This document shows positions 1-7,913 of a DNA stretch of 44,969 nucleotides, piece after piece. Below the pieces are notes generated by a model, which saw nothing but the letters and a program-made list of their open reading frames with translations, did not search any database and was not told the origin of the DNA. Position 1 is the stretch's first letter; each line of letters opens with the position of its first letter. A program made the position numbers and the translations under genes. The stretch is from an uncultured Pelagibacteraceae bacterium (GTDB lineage: Bacteria > Pseudomonadota > Alphaproteobacteria > Pelagibacterales > Pelagibacteraceae), in assembly GCA_902552185.1 (NCBI GenBank), contig CACDFZ010000003.1, positions 1-44,969 on the forward strand, in the 5' to 3' direction.

Positions 1-556
1 TTATTAAAAGTTTAGCCGACTCTTGTGAATAAAAATTGCCTAAAATAATAACAAATTTAGGTTGTTCATTAGAAGTTTTAGTTATTGTTTTGCTGATATT
101 ATTTATTTTTACTTTTTCAACAGGTGCTTTTACATTTAACTGTTTTTCCTCATCATGGGTTTCTGCTCTTTTTGCAATAAAAGATTTATTTTTTTTTAAC
201 TCCTCTACTTCAACATATGGAAAATTTTCATTTAAACCGATTTGATTTGAGATTGGTTTCGTAATTAGAACTTTATAAAAATCGGGGTAATCTAATCTAA
301 AAGAATTTTTTAATATTATATTTTTTCCATTTTTAGGGTTTGTAATCTTTAATAAAGCACCTCTTTTTACTTTATTATGAGCAATTATTAATTCATTTGA
401 ATTAATTTTTTTTTTAATAAATTTATTTTCATAATCTTCAAAAGAATAAATATATGCGAAACCTTGTGAGTTTAAAACTGGTTTTTGATATTTAGTTACA
501 CTGACTGATGTACAAGAAAATAAAAACAGAAAGACAAAAAAATAATTATATTTCAT
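1..556 (-). CDS. rlpA: RlpA-like lipoprotein with SPOR domain, partial
   Basis: The 3' end lies outside the window; about 185 codons are visible. The protein starts with a short hydrophobic segment ending in a lipobox-like LFSC (Cys15), so it is probably an outer-membrane lipoprotein. Residues about 30-115 resemble the RlpA double-psi beta-barrel (a GFAYIYSFEDYENKF stretch, then IIAHNKVKRGALLKITNP and an NGKN turn). A linker follows, and near residue 170 a SPOR domain begins (KFVIILGNFYSQESAK), the module that binds denuded septal glycan. RlpA proteins are septal lytic transglycosylases or glycan-binding proteins. The acidic residues expected before the His and after the NG turn are not evident, so catalysis is doubtful. 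The start overlaps the end of the upstream mltB-like gene by 11 bases, so the two are probably co-transcribed. Family call is good; activity is uncertain. Confidence 0.8.
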   Translation of the reverse strand, partial: MKYNYFFVFLFLFSCTSVSVTKYQKPVLNSQGFAYIYSFEDYENKFIKKKINSNELIIAHNKVKRGALLKITNPKNGKNIILKNSFRLDYPDFYKVLITKPISNQIGLNENFPYVEVEELKKNKSFIAKRAETHDEEKQLNVKAPVEKVKINNISKTITKTSNEQPKFVIILGNFYSQESAKLLI

Positions 557-1565
557 TTTTAAATTTATCCTTTAATGTGCAGACAGCTAATGCAAATCTA
601 AGTGATCTATTCCACTTTAAGATTAATTCATAATTATTAAAAACCAAATATGCTGGTTTTAGCGTACTAGAACCTGGAATAATATCTTTATCTGGAGTAA
701 TTATTGCTGCTGTCATATTATCGTAAGACGAATAAATATCAGGTCTTTTTAAAAATTTTTTTAAATGTTTAACTTTTTTTTTATTTTTTAAACTTCTTGC
801 CGATGTATTCAGATATTTTTTTGGAACACCTTCTTTTAAATCTATTTTAAGAAAACATGGTGAGTTAGTCTTCCAGCCAATCTTGTTTATATAATTTGCC
901 GCTGACGCAAAAGAATCTTCGATTTTCTTCAATTCAATATTTGAATTATTATTATAGTCGATAGCATAGTTTTTTATAGTTGATGGCATAAATTGAAAAT
1001 TTCCAAAAGCACCTGCCCACGATCCAAAGAGAATATCTTTATCAATTATTTTTTTATCAATAAGTTTTAATAAAGTTAATAACTCCCCGGTAAAAAAAGC
1101 GCTTCTCCTTTGATCATAACTTAATGTTGCCAATGAAGATATAATATCCATTTTACCAAGATATTTTCCAAAATTTGTTTCTATTCCCATTAATGCTAAT
1201 AACAGTTCCTTTTCTACAAGAAATTTATTTTCAATTTGGTTAATTAATTTTTTTTCTTTGGAGTATAAAATTAAACCCTTTTTAACTTTCTTATTGTTGG
1301 TTCTTTTATTTATATATGTATGAGTATCTTCATAAAACTCAGGCTGGTATCTGTCGTATTCAATTACTTTTGGTAAAAACTTAACATTCGAAAGAACGTC
1401 AGTTATAGTACCTTCGGACACACCTTCACTTAAAGCTACTTTTTTGAAACGCTCTAACCAATTTTTAAAACTAATATCTGATGCATTTAGAGAATTCGTA
1501 AATAACGATAACTGTAAGAAAAAAATTAATTTAATAATGAATTTAGCCATTTTGTTAGTTATCAT
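546..1565 (-). CDS. mltB: MltB-family lytic murein transglycosylase
   Basis: A 339-residue periplasmic enzyme that cleaves the MurNAc-GlcNAc bond of peptidoglycan with 1,6-anhydro product formation. After an N-terminal hydrophobic signal segment (about residues 6-28) comes the SLT_2/MltB catalytic domain. Motifs include LLALMGIETNFGKYLG, containing the catalytic Glu, and GSWAGAFGNFQFMPST, the family signature. It is slightly shorter than E. coli MltB and lacks a C-terminal peptidoglycan-binding domain. A second ATG five codons in (position 1550) is an equally good start. It overlaps the RlpA-like gene downstream, making a two-gene cell-wall unit. No lipobox Cys is visible, so it may be a soluble periplasmic form. 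Confidence 0.92.
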   Translation of the reverse strand: MITNKMAKFIIKLIFFLQLSLFTNSLNASDISFKNWLERFKKVALSEGVSEGTITDVLSNVKFLPKVIEYDRYQPEFYEDTHTYINKRTNNKKVKKGLILYSKEKKLINQIENKFLVEKELLLALMGIETNFGKYLGKMDIISSLATLSYDQRRSAFFTGELLTLLKLIDKKIIDKDILFGSWAGAFGNFQFMPSTIKNYAIDYNNNSNIELKKIEDSFASAANYINKIGWKTNSPCFLKIDLKEGVPKKYLNTSARSLKNKKKVKHLKKFLKRPDIYSSYDNMTAAIITPDKDIIPGSSTLKPAYLVFNNYELILKWNRSLRFALAVCTLKDKFKNEI

Positions 1566-1657
1566 AAATAATTTATTTTAACTAGTATTTGAAATATATA
1601 TAAGTTTATTGTTATTTTTTCTTAATAATAGTATTAGTTTGTTAAGTTTCTCTTTAA

Positions 1658-1747
1658 GGAGAGGTGGCTGAGCGGTTGAAAGCACTGGTCTTGAAAACCA
1701 GCAACGGGGCAACTCGTTCGTGGGTTCGAATCCCACCCTCTCCGCCA
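1658..1747 (+). tRNA. tRNA-Ser(UGA)
   Basis: A 90-base class II tRNA. The acceptor stem GGAGAGG/CCTCTCC closes perfectly, the anticodon loop carries TGA, there is a long variable arm (CAACGGGGCAACTCGTTCG), and the T-loop reads TTCGAAT. The 3' CCA is encoded (1745-1747). It lies between mltB (opposite strand) and sdhE (opposite strand), so it needs its own promoter in the 92 bases before it. Confidence 0.97.
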
Positions 1748-1803
1748 TTATAATTTAAATTTACTGAAAATTTCTAATATTTTATTTTTTTTAATTCTCT
1801 TAT

Positions 1804-2001
1804 CTATTTTTTTGTTTGATAAAAATTATAGATAACTTCATCTTCCATATTTAAAAAGTCAAACAAATCTTCAAGCTCTGATTTAGAAAACTTGTTAATA
1901 TATTTATCAACAAATTTACTAAGTAAAATATCCATCTCCTTTGTACCGCGATAATTTGCTCTATAAATTATTTTTTTCTTTAAAGTTTCTAATTCAATCA
2001 T
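1804..2001 (-). CDS. sdhE: FAD assembly factor SdhE
   Basis: A 65-residue protein of the SdhE/YgfY family, which promotes covalent FAD attachment to succinate dehydrogenase subunit SdhA. The hallmark RGxxE motif is present as YRGTKEMD (residues about 17-24), followed by the acidic helices expected of this small five-helix domain. Length is somewhat below the usual 80-90 residues. It is divergent from recG with only 7-25 bases between starts, and sdhE next to recG is a common alphaproteobacterial arrangement. sdhA is not in this window. Confidence 0.9.
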   Translation of the reverse strand: MIELETLKKKIIYRANYRGTKEMDILLSKFVDKYINKFSKSELEDLFDFLNMEDEVIYNFYQTKK

Positions 2002-2026
2002 TTAATTAATGTATTATATATTAACT
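2002..2026. promoter_or_regulatory. sdhE/recG divergent start region
   Basis: At most 25 bases separate the sdhE start codon from the preferred recG ATG at 2027. TATATT at 2017-2022 could serve as a -10 box for recG, placing the RNA start at or just after the ATG. Control elements for sdhE would have to lie inside recG coding sequence. Confidence 0.3.
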
Positions 2027-4084
2027 ATGACCATTTTTAAAAATAAAGATGATCTTTTTAAGAAAATATCTTTTTTAAAAGGAGTTGGCCCCAAACTTAC
2101 CAAATACTTAAAAAATAAAAGAATTGAAAAGATTAATGATTTGTTGTGGCATTTTCCATATTCGTCAACGGACAGATCAAATATGACAACCCTTGATAAA
2201 TTGGAAGTAGGAAAAATACAAACAATTAAAGTCAAGGTTTTAAAATATAATTTTCCAAGAATAAGAAATTTACCAAACAAAGTAATGTGCGAAGACGAAT
2301 TCGGTAAAATAGACATTATTTTCTTCAATAGTAGAGAAGGATATATAAGGTCGATCTTGCCAATAAACAAATGGGTTTTAGTAAGTGGAAAAATTAATTT
2401 TTATAAAACTAAATATCAAATAACAAATCCTAGTTATATTACATCAATTGATAATATGGAGTATGTAAAAAAAAATATTCCAAAATATTCTTTAACTGAG
2501 GGATTAAATGAAAAATCTTATAGAAAAATAATTGAAAAAGTTATTAATAATCTTCCCAATTTAGAGGAATGGCATGATAAAGAAATATTAAAAAAGTTTG
2601 GATTTAAGTCTTGGAATGAGTCAATTCTAAAAATTCATAATTTTGAAAATACTGACAAAATTAATAACAAATATATAAGAAGATTAGCTTTCGATGAAAT
2701 ATTATCGAATTTGATAGTTCTTTCGAAGAACAGAAAAAAGTTTAAAGAGTCAAAAAAAGAAAGTAAATTATTTAACAATTCTTTGGCCAAAAAAATAATT
2801 AAAAATCTAAATTTTAATTTTACCGAAAATCAAAAACAAATAATAAAAGAAATTAATGAAGATTTAAGATCTGATAAGAAAATGTTTCGCATTCTTCAGG
2901 GTGATGTTGGTTCTGGAAAAACTATAGTTTCATTTATGACTATAGCAAACGTTCTAGAAATAGGTTGCCAATCAGCTTTAATGGCACCTACTGCTATATT
3001 AGCCAATCAACATTTTAATTTAGCAAAAAAAGTGTTTGATGGAACCAAAATTAGAATAAAACTTTTAACTGGTAAAACTGAAATAAAATTAAAAAAAGAG
3101 ATACTCTATGACTTGAGGAATGGTAAAATTGATTTGTTAATTGGAACTCATGCCTTATTCCAAAAAAAAATTGATTTTAAAAATCTAGGGTACATCGTGA
3201 TAGATGAACAGCATAAATTTGGAGTTAAGCAAAGAATGTCTTTGGCAAACAAGGGTGGAAAAAATTGTGATGTCTTATTAATGTCAGCTACCCCTATACC
3301 AAGGACTATGATGTTAACAATTTATGGGGATATGGATGTTTCAAGACTAACTGAAAAACCTAAAAGTAGACTACCTATATTAACTTATTCTAAACCTGAA
3401 AAAAAAATTGATGAACTAATTGACATTATAAAAAAAAATTTAGCTCAAAATAATCAAGTTTTTTGGGTGTGTCCTTTGATAAAGGATTCTCAAATTTTAG
3501 ATTATTCGTCTGTCAAAATGAGATTTGAATGGCTCAAAAAAAAGTTTCCTAATGAAACAAGTATTTTACATGGTGAGTTAAAACAAAATGAGAAAGATTT
3601 AGTATTGAAAAAATTTTTGAAAAAGAAAATAAAATTATTAGTTTCTACAACAGTTATAGAAGTTGGGATTGATTTTCCAGATGCAAATTTAATAATTATT
3701 GAAAATGCAAATAAATTTGGTTTGGCCCAGTTGCACCAATTGCGTGGAAGAGTTGGTAGAGGTCATAAACAAGGAAAATGTGTATTATTATTTAAAGATA
3801 ATCTTTCGAAAAATAGCGTCCAAAGAATTAAAATTTTAAAAGAATCAAGTGATGGTTTTTATATAGCTGAAGAAGATATGAAAATGAGAGGGTTTGGTGA
3901 TATTATAGGTTATCAACAAAGTGGTGAAAAATTTTTTAAAATTGCAAATCCTATTAATCATAGTGATCTTTTTATTTATGCTGAAACTTATTTAAAACAA
4001 ATAGAAAATAAAAATTTAGATAAATTTGATTTTTTGGTAAAATTACACGATAGAGCGGAAATTATTTACTCTAAAGAAGATTAA
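2027..4084 (+). CDS. recG: ATP-dependent DNA helicase RecG
   Basis: Branch-migrating helicase that reverses stalled replication forks and processes recombination intermediates. The N-terminal wedge/OB domain (with LKGVGPKLTKYL near the start and DLLWHFP) is followed by the helicase domains: Walker A GDVGSGKT, motif II DEQH, the QRMSLANKGG region, SATPIPRTM, the VSTTVIEVGIDFPDAN motif, and LHQLRGRVGRG. The C-terminal TRG-like motif is present (ADE-type GFGDIIGYQQSG). I prefer ATG 2027 (685 residues) to ATG 2009, because the first six codons of the longer form look like promoter sequence. Length fits the family. The stop overlaps the convergent DUF502 gene by four bases. Confidence 0.95.
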   Translation: MTIFKNKDDLFKKISFLKGVGPKLTKYLKNKRIEKINDLLWHFPYSSTDRSNMTTLDKLEVGKIQTIKVKVLKYNFPRIRNLPNKVMCEDEFGKIDIIFFNSREGYIRSILPINKWVLVSGKINFYKTKYQITNPSYITSIDNMEYVKKNIPKYSLTEGLNEKSYRKIIEKVINNLPNLEEWHDKEILKKFGFKSWNESILKIHNFENTDKINNKYIRRLAFDEILSNLIVLSKNRKKFKESKKESKLFNNSLAKKIIKNLNFNFTENQKQIIKEINEDLRSDKKMFRILQGDVGSGKTIVSFMTIANVLEIGCQSALMAPTAILANQHFNLAKKVFDGTKIRIKLLTGKTEIKLKKEILYDLRNGKIDLLIGTHALFQKKIDFKNLGYIVIDEQHKFGVKQRMSLANKGGKNCDVLLMSATPIPRTMMLTIYGDMDVSRLTEKPKSRLPILTYSKPEKKIDELIDIIKKNLAQNNQVFWVCPLIKDSQILDYSSVKMRFEWLKKKFPNETSILHGELKQNEKDLVLKKFLKKKIKLLVSTTVIEVGIDFPDANLIIIENANKFGLAQLHQLRGRVGRGHKQGKCVLLFKDNLSKNSVQRIKILKESSDGFYIAEEDMKMRGFGDIIGYQQSGEKFFKIANPINHSDLFIYAETYLKQIENKNLDKFDFLVKLHDRAEIIYSKED

Positions 4085-4695
4085 TCAATATCCGATGTGC
4101 CAGCAGATACAATAAATTTAGATGCTTGTTCGAAGGTTATATCTAAAAAAATTAAATTTTTTTTTGGTACCATTAACAAAAAACCACTTGTTGGATTTGG
4201 TGTAGTTGGAACAAAAACATTAACTAGTTCATTGCCAATCTTATCATTTATAATTCCTTTATTTTCTTTTGTAGCAAATCCAACTGCCCAAACGTCTTTT
4301 TTGGGGTATTCAAGTAAAACTACACTTTTTTGTTTGTTATCACTTTTTGTTAAACTTTCTGTCATTTGATTAATTGCAGAATAAATAGTTCTCAAAATTG
4401 GAATTCTTTTTAAAATCCTATTGATTAATTCAAATATTTTTTTACCTAAAAATGATAACGATAACCAACCTATAAATGTAATTATGATTACTGCGATTAT
4501 AATTTCAATACCAGGTATCTCAAAAGGTAAATAGTTATTTGGATTTAATTCTTTAGGAAGAATGTTTGAAGATATCTTGATTATAAACAAAGACAAATAA
4601 AGAGTTATTCCTATTGGAATAAGAACTACAGCCCCAGCAAAAAAATTGTTTCTTAACCTTGATAAAATTGATGTTTTTTTTCCTTTTTGAGCCAT
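4081..4695 (-). CDS. DUF502 family inner-membrane protein
   Basis: A 204-residue membrane protein of the DUF502 family; its function is not established. Two hydrophobic segments are clear, about residues 15-38 and 62-85. Family-typical stretches follow: RIPILRTIYSAINQ, a VVLLEYPKKDVWAVGF motif, and VFVPTTPNPTSGFLLMVPK. The C-terminal half is predicted to be a soluble beta-rich domain. In other alphaproteobacteria DUF502 genes also lie near recG. The end overlaps recG tail-to-tail by four bases, which leaves no room for a terminator between them. Confidence 0.85.
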   Translation of the reverse strand: MAQKGKKTSILSRLRNNFFAGAVVLIPIGITLYLSLFIIKISSNILPKELNPNNYLPFEIPGIEIIIAVIIITFIGWLSLSFLGKKIFELINRILKRIPILRTIYSAINQMTESLTKSDNKQKSVVLLEYPKKDVWAVGFATKENKGIINDKIGNELVNVFVPTTPNPTSGFLLMVPKKNLIFLDITFEQASKFIVSAGTSDID

Positions 4696-4770
4696 TAGTT
4701 ATAACTTGAATATACTATAAATATTAATATTAATATAAAAATTGCAATTAATAATTTATTATTTAAAATC

Positions 4771-5616
4771 ATGAGTCATATGAAGCATAACATAAATAGG
4801 AGAAAATTTCTTGGCTTATTTGGTGGTGGCTGTTGTTCATTATTAATGCCCTCTTGTGCGACTGTTCCTATCACCGAAAGAAAACAATTAAGCCTTATTC
4901 CTGAAGGTAAAATAAATCGACAAGCTGCAGCTGCATATGAAAATTTTAGAAGTAAAACTAAATTAATAACAACAGGATCCCAATTAAAAGAAATTAGAGA
5001 AATAGGAAGAAAAATGGAAAATGCTGTAAGTGCTTTTTTTTTAAATAAGGGAGAGAAAGATCCTACAGCTAATTTTGGTTGGGATTATATTTTAGTTGAT
5101 AATGACAAGGTAGTAAATGCTTGGTGCATGCCAGGAGGAAAAATTGCTGTTTATACAGGGTTACTTAAAGTTACAAAAAATACTGACGCTTTATCAATAG
5201 TCATGGGTCACGAAATAGCACACGCTGTTGCCAGACACTCTGTCGAAAGAGCTAGTCAAGCAATGACAATAAATATAGGTACCGCAGTTGCAGATATTTT
5301 TACTGGAGGCGCTGTAAGTCAAGCCAGGAATCAAGTTAGTAGTACAACTGGTATGGATATTTACAGAATAGGCATAATGAATCCCTTTGGTCGAAAACAA
5401 GAAACTGAAGCTGATTATTTAGGATTAATTTTTTCATCTTTATCAGGATATGACATTAGAGAGTCTGTTAAAATGTGGGAGAGAATGGCAGAAAGAAACA
5501 AAGGTAAAGAACCGCCAGTTTTTTTAAGCACACACCCTTCAAGTGCAAAAAGAATTGAAAATTTAGAAAATTGGATAAGAGAAGTAATAATAAAGTATCC
5601 ACCAATATCAACATAA
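4771..5616 (+). CDS. M48 family metalloprotease, possible Tat-exported lipoprotein
   Basis: A 281-residue zinc metalloprotease of the M48 family. The zinc-binding HEIAH lies at residues 147-151 (GHEIAHAVARHS) and the third-ligand motif ETEAD at about 211-215. The N-terminus has a twin-arginine motif NRRKFLGL (Arg10-Arg11), a glycine-rich hydrophobic stretch, and a possible lipobox ending at Cys29 (LMPSC), followed by the ATVPITERKQL sequence common in lipoprotein M48 peptidases. It would be exported folded by Tat and act in periplasmic or envelope protein quality control, like E. coli LoiP or YcaL. ATG 4780 (Met4) is an alternative start that keeps the signal. Convergent with tRNA-Lys. Confidence 0.9.
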   Translation: MSHMKHNINRRKFLGLFGGGCCSLLMPSCATVPITERKQLSLIPEGKINRQAAAAYENFRSKTKLITTGSQLKEIREIGRKMENAVSAFFLNKGEKDPTANFGWDYILVDNDKVVNAWCMPGGKIAVYTGLLKVTKNTDALSIVMGHEIAHAVARHSVERASQAMTINIGTAVADIFTGGAVSQARNQVSSTTGMDIYRIGIMNPFGRKQETEADYLGLIFSSLSGYDIRESVKMWERMAERNKGKEPPVFLSTHPSSAKRIENLENWIREVIIKYPPIST

Positions 5617-5624
5617 AGCTGATT

Positions 5625-5700
5625 TGGTGAGCCCTGATGGACTCGAACCATCGACACCCTCCTTAAAAGGGAGGTGCTCTACCAACTGAGCTAAGGGCCC
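5625..5700 (-). tRNA. tRNA-Lys(UUU)
   Basis: A 76-base tRNA on the minus strand. The acceptor stem GGGCCCT pairs with AGGGCTC (one G-U pair), the anticodon stem is CCTCC/GGAGG with loop CTTTTAA (anticodon TTT), the T-arm is GATGG-TTCGAGT-CCATC, and the 3' ACCA is encoded. It lies 48 bases after the tgt stop on the same strand, so it may be transcribed as the tail of the ssb-tgt operon, and 8 bases from the convergent M48 stop. Confidence 0.97.
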
Positions 5701-5748
5701 AAAGAAATTTCTTTTACATACAAATGATTAAAAATTCAATAAGATTTA

Positions 5749-6864
5749 TTAGTTAAATAATTTAATATACTTGTTATAAAATTTGGTGAATGTGCGACTC
5801 TTAATACTCTTTCTTATTTCGCTCATAAATTGTTGATAAAAATTAATGTTATGTAAAGAAATCAACATAGATGCTAGTAGCTCATTTGTCTTAATTAGAT
5901 GATTTAAATAGCTTTTTGAGTATTTATTTAAATTTCTCAGGGTGCACTTTTGATCTAGAGGAGATTTGTCATTTTTATATATAGAGTTTTTAAGATTTAT
6001 TTTGCCATTCCAAGTAAAAGCTAAACCTGTTCTTCCTGATCTAGTTGGCATAACACAGTCAAACATATCTACGCCCTCCTTTATCGCGCCTAATATATCT
6101 GATGGTGTTCCTACACCCATTAAATACCTCGGTTTATTTTCTGGCATTTTATCAGTAATATTTTTAACTGTTTCGAACATTTCTTGTTGAGATTCACCTA
6201 CTGCTAAACCTCCAATCGCGTACCCATCAAAATTTATATCCAATAGTTTTTGTAAACTTTCAAATCTTAAATCTTTATACAAACCTCCTTGTATTATGCC
6301 GAATAAAGCTTTTTTTTTATTATTTCCAAATTCAATTTTACATCTTTTGGCCCATTTTGTTGATGTTTCAATAGCTCTTTTTAATTTCTCTCTATTATTT
6401 GTTAATTTTGGACATTCATCTAAAACCATCAAAATATCTGAATTTATTGATTTTTGAATTTTTATACTTTGCTCGGGACTCAATACTATTTTTTTACCAT
6501 CAATGTGAGATCTGAACGTTGCTCCAATATCTTGATCAATTTTATTTAAATTTGATAATGACATTATTTGAAACCCACCGGAGTCTGTTAATATCGGTTT
6601 ATCCCAATTCATAAATTTGTGAAGACCTCCAAATTGATCTAAAATTTTCGCACCAGGCCTTAACATTAAGTGGTAAGTATTTCCTAAAATAATTTGAGAT
6701 CCAGTTTTTTTAATATCTTCTACAAACAAACCTTTAACTGTACCAAGAGTGCCAACTGGCATAAATGCAGGTGTATCTATGACACCTCGAGATGTTTTAA
6801 TCTTACCTAACCTAGCTTTTTTAAATTTCGTAATTACACTAAAAGAAAGCTCTTTTTTTTTCAT
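5749..6864 (-). CDS. tgt: tRNA-guanine transglycosylase (Tgt)
   Basis: Exchanges guanine-34 for a queuosine precursor in GUN-anticodon tRNAs. 371 residues, normal length. The TIM-barrel motifs are intact: ILTDSGGFQ with the catalytic Asp94, GGLAVGES, and MFDCVMPTRSGRTG with nucleophile Asp269. Odd feature: the C-terminal zinc site, normally Cys-x-Cys-x2-Cys with a His 31 residues after the first Cys, here keeps only Cys307 and His338, with Leu309 and Leu312 replacing the other two cysteines. It is the last protein gene of the ssb-gyrA-coaD-cyclophilin-tgt run, 6 bases after the cyclophilin gene. Function as Tgt is likely but the missing ligands deserve attention. Confidence 0.93.
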   Translation of the reverse strand: MKKKELSFSVITKFKKARLGKIKTSRGVIDTPAFMPVGTLGTVKGLFVEDIKKTGSQIILGNTYHLMLRPGAKILDQFGGLHKFMNWDKPILTDSGGFQIMSLSNLNKIDQDIGATFRSHIDGKKIVLSPEQSIKIQKSINSDILMVLDECPKLTNNREKLKRAIETSTKWAKRCKIEFGNNKKKALFGIIQGGLYKDLRFESLQKLLDINFDGYAIGGLAVGESQQEMFETVKNITDKMPENKPRYLMGVGTPSDILGAIKEGVDMFDCVMPTRSGRTGLAFTWNGKINLKNSIYKNDKSPLDQKCTLRNLNKYSKSYLNHLIKTNELLASMLISLHNINFYQQFMSEIRKSIKSRTFTKFYNKYIKLFN

Positions 6865-6870
6865 CTAAAG

Positions 6871-7422
6871 TTATTTTAACTTTAAACTTATAATTTTATC
6901 TGGACTTCTAACGGAACCGTTAGGACCTTCTCCTTTTTTAATTTTATCTACAAATTCCATTCCTTTTACCACTTTTCCAAAAACAGTATATTGCCTATCT
7001 AAGTGGGGAGCTGGTTGAAAACAAATAAAAAATTGACTATTAGCACTATTAGGGTCTGCTGATCTTGCTGCAGATAGAACGCCTCTATCGTGTGGTACAT
7101 CAGAAAATTCTGATTTTAAATCTGGCATGTCAGAACCACCTGTGCCAGCTAAAGATAAATTGAAATCTTTAGAATTAGAATTTCCAAATTTAACGTCTCC
7201 ACTTTGCGCCATGAAACCCTCAATAACTCTATGGAAAACAACTCCATCGTACAATCCTTTTTTAGCCAGATCTTTAAATCTTTCGACATGATTAGGTGCA
7301 ATATCCGAATAAAGTTCCAACTCTACTATACCATCTTTAAGCTCCATTATCATAATTTCCTCCGAATAAAGTTTATTAATAATTAAAAAGAAAAATAATA
7401 CTAATATATATTTTTTTTTCAT
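6871..7422 (-). CDS. ppiA: Periplasmic cyclophilin-type peptidyl-prolyl isomerase
   Basis: A 183-residue cyclophilin that accelerates proline cis-trans isomerisation. Residues about 1-20 form a signal peptide (short Lys-rich start, LVLFFFLIIN core), so it works in the periplasm. The catalytic core is recognisable: VVFHRVIEGFMAQSGD with the active-site Arg and the MAQ substrate contacts, RGVLSAARSADPNSANSQFFI, and HLDRQYTVFGKV. The start overlaps the coaD stop by four bases, consistent with translational coupling. PpiA-like by location; the exact paralog name is uncertain. Confidence 0.92.
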   Translation of the reverse strand: MKKKYILVLFFFLIINKLYSEEIMIMELKDGIVELELYSDIAPNHVERFKDLAKKGLYDGVVFHRVIEGFMAQSGDVKFGNSNSKDFNLSLAGTGGSDMPDLKSEFSDVPHDRGVLSAARSADPNSANSQFFICFQPAPHLDRQYTVFGKVVKGMEFVDKIKKGEGPNGSVRSPDKIISLKLK

Positions 7423-7913
7423 TCTAATTTATTTTTTAATTTTTTTACTATAGATTTTGTTAAAAACCTGTCAATTTTTCCATCTAATCTAGCTATTTCT
7501 TTAACAAATTTTGATGAGATAATTTGATTTTCAACGTCAGACATCATGAATATAGTTTCAATTTTTTCATTTAATTTTTTGTTCATTCCAGCTAATTGAA
7601 ACTCATACTCAAAATCCGATACAGCTCTAAGACCTCTTATAATGACATTTGCTTTGTATTTTTTACATAAATTAATTGTTAAAGTATTAAAAGGTATAAC
7701 TAAAATCCTATTTTTACTCAGTTTTAAATCCTTAAACAAAGAATCCTTAATAATTTCAACTCTTTCATCTATAGTAAAAAGATAATCTTTATTTATATTT
7801 TCTGCAGCTGCTACCACAACTTTATCGAAGATTTTAAGAGACTTTTTAATTACATCTATATGACCAAAAGTAATTGGATCAAATGTTCCTGGGTAAATGG
7901 CAGTGTTTCTCAT
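7419..7913 (-). CDS. coaD: Phosphopantetheine adenylyltransferase
   Basis: Transfers AMP from ATP to 4'-phosphopantetheine, the penultimate step of coenzyme A synthesis. 164 residues, normal length. The nucleotidyltransferase signature YPGTFDPITFGHIDVI includes the GH of the T/HxGH motif, and IIRGLRAVSDFEYEFQLAGMNK and ISSKFVKEIARLDG match the family. It overlaps gyrA by one base upstream and the cyclophilin gene by four bases downstream. The gyrA-coaD-cyclophilin-tgt order is shared by other alphaproteobacteria. Confidence 0.96.
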   Translation of the reverse strand: MRNTAIYPGTFDPITFGHIDVIKKSLKIFDKVVVAAAENINKDYLFTIDERVEIIKDSLFKDLKLSKNRILVIPFNTLTINLCKKYKANVIIRGLRAVSDFEYEFQLAGMNKKLNEKIETIFMMSDVENQIISSKFVKEIARLDGKIDRFLTKSIVKKLKNKLE

